A stretch of 64,000 nt of DNA from an uncultured Prevotella sp. GTDB taxonomy: Bacteria > Bacteroidota > Bacteroidia > Bacteroidales > Bacteroidaceae. Both the position numbers and the translations under genes were made by a program. Where the stretch lies: contig URRR01000007.1 of NCBI GenBank assembly GCA_900550365.1, positions 1 through 64,000 of the forward strand. The letters run 5' to 3'. Numbering within the stretch: position 1 is the stretch's first letter; every line of letters begins with the position of its first letter. Positions 1-8,317 of the stretch are shown piece after piece. The notes under the pieces were generated by a model, which ran no database searches, was not told where the DNA came from, and saw only the letters and a program-made list of their open reading frames with translations.

Positions 1-363
1 CTGTCATACCGTTGCGATTTTACTGACGCAGTACAGCTTCAGGTCAACTTCGGGCCTTACTTTGCATACGGAATTGGTGGAAAGATGAAAATAACGACCT
101 GGGATGAGTATAACAATTCTGAAAGTGCCTCTTATGATTTTTATGATGACGAGCTTGAATTATTTGGTGAGGATTCTAAATTTAACAGGTTCGATTGTGG
201 CTTACAGATAGGTGCCGGTTTCACATTTGCTAAGCATTACTATGTTGGATTTGCGTATGAGTTTGGCTTAACTAACATGATTGACCAGCCTCATGTCCGT
301 AAAGATGATAAGTATTCAATGAAAAATAGTAACTGGATGCTTGGAATTGGTTATAATTTTTGA
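1..363 (+). CDS. Outer-membrane beta-barrel protein, C-terminal part
   Basis: The reading frame is open from base 1, so this is the 3' end of a gene that starts outside the window. The visible 120 residues alternate polar and aromatic or glycine residues (VNFGPYFAYGIGG, GLQIGAGFTFAKHYYVGFAYE) and end in GIGYNF. A terminal aromatic residue after repeated amphipathic strands is typical of the Bacteroidota porin-like outer-membrane beta-barrel families, with the last Phe as the assembly signal. An acidic stretch around residues 32-55 is probably an extracellular loop. The ligand or role cannot be told from this part. Confidence 0.7.
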   Translation: MSYRCDFTDAVQLQVNFGPYFAYGIGGKMKITTWDEYNNSESASYDFYDDELELFGEDSKFNRFDCGLQIGAGFTFAKHYYVGFAYEFGLTNMIDQPHVRKDDKYSMKNSNWMLGIGYNF

Positions 364-394
364 TAAACTTAACTTTATAATGATATAAGTTTTG

Positions 395-456
395 CCTTAG
401 ACACTCGTTGTCTGAGGATATATCAAAGCCCTGGCTTGTGAAAGTCGGGGCTTTGT
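395..456. terminator. Two adjacent hairpins between convergent genes
   Basis: CCTTAGACA (395-403) pairs with TGTCTGAGG (409-417), and AAAGCCC (425-431) pairs with GGGCTTT (448-454). They lie between the barrel gene (plus) and the HsdR_N-like gene (minus). The T-runs are weak, so a bidirectional terminator role is inferred from position. Confidence 0.45.
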
Positions 457-461
457 GATTA

Positions 462-923
462 TTATCGTGCAGCAGCTATTTCTCTGTATTCAGGGATGTC
501 GGTCAGGAACGTGTACGTACCGTTTTCATAATCCATACGGCAGCAATAATGCTGGAGGCCGTTGCTGACGATGAGGTAGTCAACATGAAGCAGCATGTTG
601 TAAACCGAGATTTGGTCGAACACACGTTGCGTAAGGGCGACAGTAGGAGCCTTGTATTCTATTATCATGACGGGCTGCGCCGCACTGTTATAAAGCACAC
701 TGTCGCACCGCAGGCGCTTGTCGCCGATACGGAGCTCCACTTCATTGGCAAGCAGTGACGGCGGGTAGCCCTTGTGCTCAACAAGAAAATGTACGAAATG
801 CTGGCGTACCCATTCCTCAGGCGTAAGACTGACGTACTTCCGGCGCAGCGTATCAAGAATGCTGAGCTTGCCGTTCTGTTTTGTTATTTTTATTTCGTAT
901 TGTGGTAGGTTTAATCGATACAT
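462..923 (-). CDS. Type I restriction enzyme R N-terminal-like (HSDR_N) protein
   Basis: About 153 residues from the start MYRLNLPQY, preferred over an upstream in-frame start because it sits 40 bp after a TAACTTTG promoter element (963-970, minus) and matches the family N-terminus. Central features are EVELRIGDKRLRCDSVLYN and IIEYKAP, the D...ExK arrangement of a PD-(D/E)xK nuclease fold, as in the N-terminal domain of type I restriction R subunits. No helicase part is present. Such stand-alone proteins often sit beside holA in Bacteroidales; their role is not established. It is not evidence of a restriction system here, as no hsdM or hsdS is near. Confidence 0.7.
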   Translation of the reverse strand: MYRLNLPQYEIKITKQNGKLSILDTLRRKYVSLTPEEWVRQHFVHFLVEHKGYPPSLLANEVELRIGDKRLRCDSVLYNSAAQPVMIIEYKAPTVALTQRVFDQISVYNMLLHVDYLIVSNGLQHYCCRMDYENGTYTFLTDIPEYREIAAAR

Positions 924-1040
924 TTTATTAAATTTGCATACTGAAAGCGCGCTTGGCGTCGGCAAAGTTACTTATTATTATTGTAAAATGCCGTCATAAG
1001 CGGATTTTTTGACCCTTGGGCGCGCTGAAACACGTTTTAT

Positions 1041-2069
1041 ATGGCAGAGAAGAAGACCGTAACCTTTGAGAGCATCATGCGCGACCTGCGCGCCGGCAAG
1101 TATGCGCCCGTCTACATCCTGATGGGCGAAGAGTCATACTATATCGACAAAATATCTGATTATATTGAGAAGAATGCCCTTGCTCCGGAGGAACGCGACT
1201 TCAACCAGACTGTTGTCTTCGGCTCTGACGTGCAGCCAAACCAGATTGTTGACATGGCGCGCCGCTATCCCATGATGGCAGAGAGACAGGTCGTAATAGT
1301 GAAAGAGGCGCAGAACATAAAGAACTGGGAACGCCTTGAACGGTATGTAGAGAAGCCGATGGCGACAACGGTGCTCGTGATATGCCATAAGAACGGGGCA
1401 ATAGACGGCCGCAAGAAAATTCTGGCTAAGGCCGCGGCCGTGGGCGTTGTTTTTGAGAGTAAGAAGAAGCGCGAGTATGAGTTGCCTGCGTTTATCGAGA
1501 GTTATCTGAAAATGAACGGTCCGGCGACGATAGACAATAAGGCGGCACAGATGATAGCCGACCACATAGGGGCTGACCTGAGCCGGCTGACCGGTGAGCT
1601 TGACAAGCTGCTGCTGTCTCTTCCGGACAATGACCGGAGGGTTACGCCGGAGATAGTTGAGGCGAGGATAGGGGTGAGCAAGGATTTCAATGCTTTCGAA
1701 CTGCGCTCGGCAATCGTTAACCGCGACGTGGTGAAGGCGAACAGAATACTTTATTATTTTAACGGCAATCCTAAGGCTGGCAACGCATATATGCTGGTGC
1801 CGATGCTGTTCACTTATTTCCAGAATCTTCTTATAGCGTATTACGCTCCGCAACCCAGAACGGAAGAGAGCGTGGCACGTTGGCTCGACCTCAGGGGAGG
1901 GTGGGCCGCCAAGGATTATCTGGCCGGCATGAGAAATTATACAGGCGTTAAAGTGATGCAGATAATTTCAAAAATAAGGGAAACAGATGCCAAAAGTAAG
2001 GGCTTGGACAACCCGAATACGCCTATCGGAGAGCTGTTAAGGGAGCTTATTTTCTTTATTTTGCACTGA
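1041..2069 (+). CDS. holA: DNA polymerase III subunit delta
   Basis: 342 residues, normal length for the clamp-loader delta subunit, which opens the beta clamp and loads it on primed DNA. The N-terminal part (PVYILMGEESYYIDKISDYIE, with FNQTVVFG further on) is the characteristic delta start. A middle AAA+-like region without a Walker A motif and a helical C-terminal collar domain (about 215-342) follow. It is divergent from the HsdR_N-like gene and is closed by a terminator 4 bp after the stop. Core replication gene. Confidence 0.93.
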   Translation: MAEKKTVTFESIMRDLRAGKYAPVYILMGEESYYIDKISDYIEKNALAPEERDFNQTVVFGSDVQPNQIVDMARRYPMMAERQVVIVKEAQNIKNWERLERYVEKPMATTVLVICHKNGAIDGRKKILAKAAAVGVVFESKKKREYELPAFIESYLKMNGPATIDNKAAQMIADHIGADLSRLTGELDKLLLSLPDNDRRVTPEIVEARIGVSKDFNAFELRSAIVNRDVVKANRILYYFNGNPKAGNAYMLVPMLFTYFQNLLIAYYAPQPRTEESVARWLDLRGGWAAKDYLAGMRNYTGVKVMQIISKIRETDAKSKGLDNPNTPIGELLRELIFFILH

Positions 2070-2072
2070 AAA

Positions 2073-2099
2073 ACGGGTCTTTTGAGGCCCGTTTTTTTC
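2073..2099 (+). terminator. Intrinsic terminator of holA
   Basis: ACGGGTC (2073-2079) pairs with GGCCCGT (2086-2092, one G-U) around a short loop and runs into a T-tract (2092-2098). Confidence 0.85.
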
Positions 2100-2839
2100 T
2101 ATTTTACCGTTTTTTCAGAACATAAAAAATCGGGGTAAATCCGTTAAGAATCAGGCACTTTTGTGATTTTTGACGCTCTCAGATTCGCGTATTTTCAGGC
2201 GTCATTACCATGGTTTCAGAATATCAAAAAAATCCGGAAAACAGCCTGAAAAATGGCCTTGAAATTTATCGTTAGCATGCGTTAACGTTTAGATTTGTAA
2301 AATTTATGCTTTTAAATATTTATGTATTACACATTGATTTATTGTTTTAAATATCTAAATTTAGATTTATTTGTATGATATTCAATGGCTAAATATAGAT
2401 TTATATATCGTAATATTTAAAACAATAAATCGCAATGAATATTTATGCAAAACCCTTTTAGTAGCTATAAACTGTTGATTTTCAACGAATAAAGCCAAAA
2501 TTACACATAAAAAACAGCACTTAATGCCATTTTATGAGACTTTTTTATGCATAATGGCTGATTATGCTTGAATTTTGGCTTAATGAACTTATTTATAATG
2601 AAAGTATTATGCATTTTAAGCGTACAAAAGCTTTAAGCTGTATTTATAGATATAAATTTACATTTGTATTTTTAAATCTGAAATGCCAGGATTTACGAAT
2701 TTAAATATATAAATATAAATATCTAAATTTAAAATTTAAATCTCTAAATATTTTTTAGATTTGTTGTGTATGTAAAAAAAATGATTTACCTTTGTAAAAT
2801 CTTAGAAAAAACGGCAAAATACAGCTTAATCACAAGATT
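2100..2839. other. AT-rich intergenic region with palindromes, upstream of the XRE gene
   Basis: About 740 bp without a credible gene and far more AT-rich than its surroundings. It is full of variants of TAAATATCTAAATTTAGATT. A longer inverted repeat has its left arm at 2332-2354 (ATTGATTTATTGTTTTAAAT) and its right arm at 2413-2437, with 2 extra bases in the right arm. A second cluster of the same TAAATATCTAAATTTA words lies at 2700-2760, just before the promoter of the XRE regulator. These look like an operator array or a bent regulatory region; nothing in it codes for protein. Confidence 0.55.
2764..2794 (+). promoter_or_regulatory. Promoter of the XRE regulator
   Basis: TTG (2764-2766), 20 bp, TACCTTTG (2787-2794), the Bacteroidota -33/-7 arrangement, 45 bp before the start codon. 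Confidence 0.7.
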
Positions 2840-3313
2840 ATGGCAGAAATGAAAGACAGAATAAGGCAGATAATGGAGGCTCAGCATATGAGTCAACTGA
2901 CGTTTGCCAACTTTGTGGGAATCAATGCCGCGTCGCTTAGCAACATCTTTAACAACCGTACCAAGCCGACGCTAAACATTGTCGAGGCTATAAAGAATAA
3001 GATTCCTAATCTGAACACTGATTGGTTGATGTTCGGCAACGGTTCAATGTTTATGAACGAGAAACCTGCCGATGCAGGAATCGAGGAAGAGGCCGATGAA
3101 CATAATGGCCACACTCCATCAGGAGCCGGAACGCAGCCGGGAGACTTATTCACATCGGCAGCCGGCGATAATGCCAGGCATGCGGCTCACCGTCAGCAGG
3201 ACGTTGTTGTGCGGCCAGAGATACGCTATGTAGAGCGCCCGCAGCGCCAGATAACAGAAATACGGGTATATTTTGACGACCTGACCTACGAGTCTTTCGT
3301 TCCCAAGAAATAG
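2840..3313 (+). CDS. XRE-family helix-turn-helix transcriptional regulator
   Basis: 157 residues. Residues 4-65 form a lambda-repressor-like HTH (RIRQIMEAQHMSQLTFANFV, then INAASLSNIFNNRTKPT as turn and recognition helix). The middle (about 75-125) is acidic and low-complexity, probably a flexible linker. The last 25 residues (ITEIRVYFDDLTYESFVPKK) make a short conserved-looking tail, perhaps for oligomerisation. It is monocistronic, with its own promoter and a long AT-rich palindromic upstream region, so autoregulation is likely. The target genes are not known. Confidence 0.8.
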   Translation: MAEMKDRIRQIMEAQHMSQLTFANFVGINAASLSNIFNNRTKPTLNIVEAIKNKIPNLNTDWLMFGNGSMFMNEKPADAGIEEEADEHNGHTPSGAGTQPGDLFTSAAGDNARHAAHRQQDVVVRPEIRYVERPQRQITEIRVYFDDLTYESFVPKK

Positions 3314-3448
3314 CCGGGAGTGGCTGCATCGGTTGACATCGCTATTTTAACAGACGTTGTTGTTATAATATAATTAAGGTATGTAGACTGTTCTTGGACG
3401 TATTACGGTCTTTATCTGGTTAAAGAATGTAAATAAAAGATGTATGTC

Positions 3449-3479
3449 TTGACTTGAAGATAAAAAATTATTATCTTTG
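3449..3479 (+). promoter_or_regulatory. Promoter of the Nif3-like gene
   Basis: TTG (3449-3451), 20 bp, TATCTTTG (3472-3479), 28 bp before the GTG start. Confidence 0.75.
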
Positions 3480-3507
3480 CAAAATTAAATAAGAAAGGCT
3501 GAAAAGC

Positions 3508-4293
3508 GTGAAAATAAGAGAAGTGGTTGATGCCCTTGAACGTTTCGCGCCTCTGCCCCTGCAAGAGAGCTTTGATAATGCCGGCTTGCAGGTAGGACTG
3601 ACGGAGGCGGAAGTATCAGGGGCTTTATTGTGCCTTGACGTTACGGAAAAGGTGGTTGACGAGGCTGTGGCTCTTGGCTGCAACCTCATTGTGAGCCATC
3701 ATCCGCTGATTTTTCATCCGCTGAAGCACATTACTTATTCAGACGATGTGCAGCGCGCGGTGGCCAAGGCATTGAGAAATGATGTCACAGTGGTGTCGAT
3801 GCATACTAACATGGATAACGCACGTGGCGGTGTTAATTTCAAAATAGCTGAGAAAATGGAACTCTCCGACTGTCGGTTCTTTGCAGGAAAGACGGTTGAC
3901 GGTATCGAATGCGGCAGCGGAGTGATAGGAGAACTGCCTGAAAAGCTCGCTGCCGATGATTTTGTGCTTATGCTTAAGCGCACGTTCGATGTCGAGTGTG
4001 TGGAGTGTAACCAGTTGTTGCGCCGCCCGATTAAGACCGTTGCCGTCTGTGGCGGTGCCGGCTCTTTCCTCCTCAGTGAGGCTGTAGCTGCCGGTGCGGA
4101 TGCTTTTGTTACGGGCGAAATGCATTATCATGAGTACTTCGGACATGAGCAGGAGATACAGATTGCCGTCATCGGGCATTATCAGAGTGAGCAGTTCACC
4201 AATGAAATATTCAAAGAGATAATAGATAAGGAGTTTCCCGGCGTAAAGACTTATCTTACAAAGACGAACACCAATCCTATTATTTATCTCTAA
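3508..4293 (+). CDS. Nif3-like dinuclear metal centre protein (GTP cyclohydrolase 1 type 2 family)
   Basis: 261 residues with a GTG start, chosen because translation begins at KIREVVDALERFAP, the standard family start, and sits 28 bp after a good promoter. Metal-ligand motifs are visible: SHHPLIFH (63-70), HTNMD (99-103) and, near the C-terminus, GEMHYHE and GHYQSEQ. This is the short form, without the PII-like insert of some family members. Family proteins are toroidal hexamers of uncertain function. The neighbouring zinc-ribbon coiled-coil gene is a frequent partner in bacterial genomes, which suggests a shared process. Confidence 0.9.
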   Translation: MKIREVVDALERFAPLPLQESFDNAGLQVGLTEAEVSGALLCLDVTEKVVDEAVALGCNLIVSHHPLIFHPLKHITYSDDVQRAVAKALRNDVTVVSMHTNMDNARGGVNFKIAEKMELSDCRFFAGKTVDGIECGSGVIGELPEKLAADDFVLMLKRTFDVECVECNQLLRRPIKTVAVCGGAGSFLLSEAVAAGADAFVTGEMHYHEYFGHEQEIQIAVIGHYQSEQFTNEIFKEIIDKEFPGVKTYLTKTNTNPIIYL

Positions 4294-4416
4294 GCTGTAA
4301 GGATTATAATTTAGAACAAACAGGAATAAGCGGGCAAGATACGGCGTGACGGCGCATGGGAAATATTCTTTTTGCGGTTTGTTTATACGTATTTTGTCTA
4401 CAAAACAAAAAGAGTT

Positions 4417-5274
4417 ATGGCAAAAAAAGATCCAACAGATTTGTCTGTAGAAGAGAAACTGAAGACTCTCTACCAGTTGCAAACCACATTGTCGGCTATC
4501 GACGAGGAACGCGCTCTTCGCGGCGAGCTGCCTCTTGAGGTGCAAGACCTTGAGGACGAAATCGCCGGATTGACTACGCGTGTTGAAAAGATAAAGAGCG
4601 ACATTGCAGAGTTTGAGGATGCGGTAAAGCAGAAAAAGGCTGAGATAGCTGAGGCAGAGTCAAGTGTCGAGCGTTATAAGTCGCAGTTGAACGACGTAAA
4701 GAACAATCGTGAGTATGACACGTTGAGCAAGGAAATCGAGTTCCAGACATTGGAAATCGAGCTTTGCAACAAGAAAATACGTGAAGCAAAGGCCAAGGTT
4801 GAGGAGAAAAACCGTGACCTCAAGGCTACTGAAGAGCAAATATCAGACCGTAGCCAGGCGCTTGAGGAGAAGAAAAGCGAGCTTGACGAAATAATGGACG
4901 AGACACGTGCCGAGGAGGAACGTCTTAAAGAGAAGGCCAAAGACCTGGAAGTAAAGATTGAGCCTCGCCTGCTTACCAGCTTCAAGCGTATACGTAAGAA
5001 CGCGCGTAACGGTCTTGGAATAGTGTACGTTCAGCGTGATGCCTGCGGTGGTTGCTTCAACAAGATACCGCCACAGCGCCAGCTTGACATAAGAATGCAC
5101 AAGAAAATCATTGTCTGTGAGTATTGCGGCCGTATATTGATTGACCCTGAACTGGCCGGCGTTAAGGCAGACAAGCCTGTAGAGGAGAAGCCTAAGCGTA
5201 AGCGTGCAATACGCAAACGCGTAGTCAAAAAGGACGATGATGAAGACTTCGTACCCGAGGAGAAGCTGTCATAA
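4417..5274 (+). CDS. Zinc-ribbon coiled-coil protein (zf-RING_7 / C4-type)
   Basis: 285 residues from the ATG at 4417; an upstream in-frame ATG gives 15 extra residues that do not fit the family start (MAKKDPTDLSVEEKLKTLYQ). Residues about 30-190 are a long charged coiled coil. A C4 zinc ribbon follows, with paired cysteines in CGGCFNKIPP and CEYCGRILID. The last 40 residues are a Lys/Arg-rich then acidic tail (KPKRKRAIRKRVVKKDDDED). Related proteins are proposed to bind nucleic acid, but their role is not established. It follows the Nif3-like gene by about 120 bp and may be co-transcribed. Confidence 0.85.
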   Translation: MAKKDPTDLSVEEKLKTLYQLQTTLSAIDEERALRGELPLEVQDLEDEIAGLTTRVEKIKSDIAEFEDAVKQKKAEIAEAESSVERYKSQLNDVKNNREYDTLSKEIEFQTLEIELCNKKIREAKAKVEEKNRDLKATEEQISDRSQALEEKKSELDEIMDETRAEEERLKEKAKDLEVKIEPRLLTSFKRIRKNARNGLGIVYVQRDACGGCFNKIPPQRQLDIRMHKKIIVCEYCGRILIDPELAGVKADKPVEEKPKRKRAIRKRVVKKDDDEDFVPEEKLS

Positions 5275-5311
5275 GAACTTACGGAACTTCTGAACTTTAA
5301 AAATATAAACC

Positions 5312-6619
5312 ATGAAACAAAACAATCAACAGAGCGGGAACATCGTCGCCATAATTGCGATGATGTTCCTGTACGCCATGGTTGCCTTTGTAACCAACCT
5401 GGCGGCGCCTATCGGCGTGATTTGGAAAAACCAGCCTGAACTTATGGGCAGTAACATGCTTGGCATGATGGGTAACATGATGAACTTCCTTGCTTACTTG
5501 TTTATGGGTATTCCCGCAGGCAAGCTGCTTGTGAAGATCGGTTACAAGAAGACTGCCCTTGCTGCCATTGCGGTCGGATTTTTCGGTGTATTGATACAGT
5601 ATCTCTCTGGCTTTCCGTCAGGATTGGCCGGCTTCTGGGTTTACTTGCTGGGAGCATTTGTCAGCGGTTTTTCTGTCTGCATGCTGAATACGGTGGTCAA
5701 CCCGATGCTTAACCTTCTTGGTGGCGGTGGCAACCGTGGTAACCAGCTCAACCTTATCGGCGGTACATGTAACTCGCTTGCAGGCACGCTTACTCCAATG
5801 CTTGTAGGTGTTCTCGTAGGAACGGTGACTAAGGATACGGCTATCAGCGATGTTAACTTAGTTCTTTACATTGCTATGGCAGTGTTTGCTTGCGCTTTCG
5901 TCATCCTCTCTTTCACTCCGATTTCTGACCCCGAGATGGGCAAGACCACTCAGGACACCGTGTTTGAGCACAGCCCCTGGGCATTCCGTCATTGCACTTT
6001 AGGCGTTATCGGTATCTTTGTTTACGTAGGAATTGAGGTCGGAATCCCCGGAACTCTTAATTTCTACATCTCTGATACAACGGCTAAAGGCGCCGGCGTG
6101 TTAGGCGATGCTGCAGCCATAGGTGGCTTCGTGGCCGGTACTTACTGGCTGCTTATGCTGATTGGACGTTTCATTGCCGGATTTATTGCTGACAAGGTGT
6201 CAAGCCGTACGATGATGATTGCTGTATCATCAGTGGCAATACTGCTTATTCTGGTTGCCATGTTCTCGTCTAAAGACACAACAACGTCAATGCCGGTGTT
6301 CACCGGAGCATCGTTTGCCATGGTTACAGTTCCTGTCAGCGCGCTTCTGCTTGTGCTGTGCGGACTGTGCACATCAGTGATGTGGGCAAGTATATTTAAC
6401 CTTGCCACCGAAGGTCTTGGCAAGTACACTGCTGCAGCCTCAGGTATATTTATGATGATGGTAGTAGGTGGCGGAGTTCTGCCTTTGGTGCAGAATTTCA
6501 TTGCCGACAAGGCCGGTTACATGATTTCATACATCGTTCCGCTTATAGCCTTGGCTTATCTTCTGTTCTATGCCGTAGGCGGCTGCAAGAATGTGAATAA
6601 AGATATACCTGTTGACTGA
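5312..6619 (+). CDS. Major facilitator superfamily transporter
   Basis: 435 residues with about 12 hydrophobic segments. The first half has NLAAPIGVIWKN and FMGIPAGKLLVKIGYKKTAL, an MFS motif-A-like loop after helix 2; a second such loop, FIAGFIADKVSSRTM, follows in the C-terminal half. The overall look is that of the sugar/H+ (FucP/GlcP-like) permeases common in Bacteroidota, but the substrate cannot be assigned by eye and the neighbouring genes give no clue. It ends at a strong terminator. Confidence 0.8.
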   Translation: MKQNNQQSGNIVAIIAMMFLYAMVAFVTNLAAPIGVIWKNQPELMGSNMLGMMGNMMNFLAYLFMGIPAGKLLVKIGYKKTALAAIAVGFFGVLIQYLSGFPSGLAGFWVYLLGAFVSGFSVCMLNTVVNPMLNLLGGGGNRGNQLNLIGGTCNSLAGTLTPMLVGVLVGTVTKDTAISDVNLVLYIAMAVFACAFVILSFTPISDPEMGKTTQDTVFEHSPWAFRHCTLGVIGIFVYVGIEVGIPGTLNFYISDTTAKGAGVLGDAAAIGGFVAGTYWLLMLIGRFIAGFIADKVSSRTMMIAVSSVAILLILVAMFSSKDTTTSMPVFTGASFAMVTVPVSALLLVLCGLCTSVMWASIFNLATEGLGKYTAAASGIFMMMVVGGGVLPLVQNFIADKAGYMISYIVPLIALAYLLFYAVGGCKNVNKDIPVD

Positions 6620-6648
6620 TAATCAAAGGTAGTCTTTCTTAAAATATA

Positions 6649-6690
6649 AACGCCCTCCCTTGCAAGTATATAGCTGCAAAGGAGGGCGTT
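6649..6690 (+). terminator. Strong hairpin terminator after the MFS gene
   Basis: AACGCCCTCC pairs with GGAGGGCGTT, extended by TTGCA/TGCAA, with a 10-base loop, followed by a T-rich stretch. It sits between the convergent MFS gene and the thiamine operon and may stop both. Confidence 0.85.
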
Positions 6691-6738
6691 ATTTATTTGT
6701 TTTCGCAGGCTCATTTAATAATAGCAGGCATACGTTTG

Positions 6739-7338
6739 TCAGGCTTTTATTATGCGGCGGATGTCTTCAAGGATATTTATTTGCCTGTTTTCAGGCATAC
6801 CGGCAAGGTTATTTATGCAGCCGAGCATGGCCGCTCCGCCGAAGCAGAGTGTTCTGAGGTAATCTGTTTTGCTTGGAACAACACCGCCAAGAGCCACGAC
6901 TTTTTCATCTATTATGCCGTCATTTGCCGCCTGTCTGAGCGTATTATCGGTGAAAGCTGAGGTGTAACCTTGTTTTGATACGCTGTCAAATATAGGACTG
7001 AGAAATACGTAACTGCATGTAGTTTTATATTTTTTTACTTCCTCAAGAGAGTGGCACGAGCGGCTTATATGGCCTTTATAGCCCTCAGGAGGGCTGCTTC
7101 TCCGTGAGTTCAGATGTATTCCGCGCAGGCCGTAAGGCTCTGCCAGTTCAAGGAAATCATGTATAACGATGCGTTTCCGTTCATCGTCGGTCAGCTTGTC
7201 GAGCAGATGTTCACATTCAGTTTGTTGTGCCCCGGGCTTGCGAAGGTGAACAATGTCTACGCCATGCGCCAGCAGCCGGCTGATAAAACGCGCCTCGCCG
7301 TCAAAGAATTTAGGTGAAGTTATTACAATCCAAAGCAT
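6739..7338 (-). CDS. Second thiamine phosphate synthase-like (ThiE/TenI family) protein
   Basis: 199 residues from MLWIVITSPKF; a longer in-frame start 21 bp upstream exists but fits the family less well. A TIM-barrel ThiE/TenI pattern is visible: HLRKPG (phosphate or substrate region), RIVIHDF, GIHLNSR, LSPIFDS, and the C-terminal ALGGV. The key Gly/Ser loops are present, but the usual ThiE DHVDLA-type segment is altered to IHDFLELA, so a TenI-like (thiazole tautomerase) or salvage role is possible. It is the last gene of the thiamine operon, 160 bp after thi4, with an imperfect hairpin (about 7394-7476) in the gap. The first gene of the operon already carries a ThiE domain, which makes this copy redundant or specialised. 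Confidence 0.75.
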   Translation of the reverse strand: MLWIVITSPKFFDGEARFISRLLAHGVDIVHLRKPGAQQTECEHLLDKLTDDERKRIVIHDFLELAEPYGLRGIHLNSRRSSPPEGYKGHISRSCHSLEEVKKYKTTCSYVFLSPIFDSVSKQGYTSAFTDNTLRQAANDGIIDEKVVALGGVVPSKTDYLRTLCFGGAAMLGCINNLAGMPENRQINILEDIRRIIKA

Positions 7339-7500
7339 TTTCAGAGTAATGTAAGGCAATATTTCTAAGCAAAAGCCATATCCGGTATTAGATGAAAATC
7401 AGAGAAGTAAGAGCCTTTCCTCTTTGCAGCGTGATGACCGTTGATGAGGCTTTAGGCTATGACTTCCCTGATTTCTAAAGTTTCTTTACAGTATAAAGAT

Positions 7501-8274
7501 TTATTTCTTCAGGCGTTCGATGATGAGTTCGGCTACCTTCTTGCCTGACATAAGCATTCCGCCGAAGATTGGTCCCATGCGGGGAGTGCCGCTTACGGCA
7601 GATGCAGCCATACCGCAGACGTAAAGTCCGGGATAAATCTCCTTCGTGCCGTTAACCACTTCTTCCTCACCTGCTACTACGTCGAGCGAGCGTTCACCGA
7701 TAACATCGCCCGTGTCGGTAGCCAGACGGATGCCGTTCTTACGTGCAACGGTCTTGCACATCTCGCTGTCGTGGCCCGTTCCGTCGATTACGCACTTAGC
7801 CATGATGTTCAGCGGGTCAACGTGCAGGCCTTCACGCAGCACCGGAGTCCAGTTTACTACGACGCCGCTTACTACGTTGTTCTTGAACACAACGTCCTCA
7901 ACAGAGTAGCAGTTGAAGATAGTGGCGCCCTCATGTACGGCCTTGTAGAGCAGTGCTGACGTGCTCTCAACAGAGTCCATGACGTAAAGTCCGTCACCGT
8001 AAGGCTTATAGTTGATGTCAAAGTCTTTTACAATGTTGATGGCCTCTTCCTGCACAACAATCTGGTTGAACATCATTGCGCCGCCCCACATGCCGCCGCC
8101 GGGAGACAGTTTGCGGTCAAACTGAGCCACTTTCAGTCCGGCCTTTGCCAGATAATAAGCAGCTACTATGCCTGACGGACCGCCGCCTACAATGGCAACG
8201 TCGAGGTCGAGGTTTCTTTCCAACTTCTCAAAATAGGTACTGATGATACCCTGTGAAACTTTCTTTTCAATCAT
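7501..8274 (-). CDS. thi4: Thi4-type thiazole synthase, sulfide-dependent class
   Basis: 257 residues. A Rossmann dinucleotide motif (AIVGGGPSGIVAAYYLAKAG, 27-46) is followed by SPGGGMWGGAMMFN (57-70) and a C-terminal GTPRMGPIFGGMLMSG. This is the Thi4 family, which makes the thiazole precursor from NAD and glycine. Where yeast Thi4 has its sacrificial cysteine (in the SCMDP context), this protein has His151 in GLHVDPL, as in archaeal and other non-suicidal, sulfide-using Thi4 enzymes. It replaces the thiG/H/S/F route, none of which is seen in this operon. It lies 43 bp after thiC and is presumably controlled by the same TPP riboswitch. Confidence 0.92.
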   Translation of the reverse strand: MIEKKVSQGIISTYFEKLERNLDLDVAIVGGGPSGIVAAYYLAKAGLKVAQFDRKLSPGGGMWGGAMMFNQIVVQEEAINIVKDFDINYKPYGDGLYVMDSVESTSALLYKAVHEGATIFNCYSVEDVVFKNNVVSGVVVNWTPVLREGLHVDPLNIMAKCVIDGTGHDSEMCKTVARKNGIRLATDTGDVIGERSLDVVAGEEEVVNGTKEIYPGLYVCGMAASAVSGTPRMGPIFGGMLMSGKKVAELIIERLKK

Positions 8275-8317
8275 TTTAATCTTCTTTTTTATATTGATTA
8301 ATGTCTTTTCTAAACGT

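Noticed and set aside
462..923. Complete type I restriction-modification system
   Set aside because: Only an HsdR N-terminal-like domain is present; no helicase, hsdM or hsdS.
1134..1853. Long open frames opposite holA and several other genes
   Set aside because: They mirror the codon pattern of real genes on the other strand and have no family look, promoter or proper start.
6660..6960. Frames over the end of the thiE/tenI-like gene
   Set aside because: They cover the terminator hairpin and the antisense of a recognised gene.
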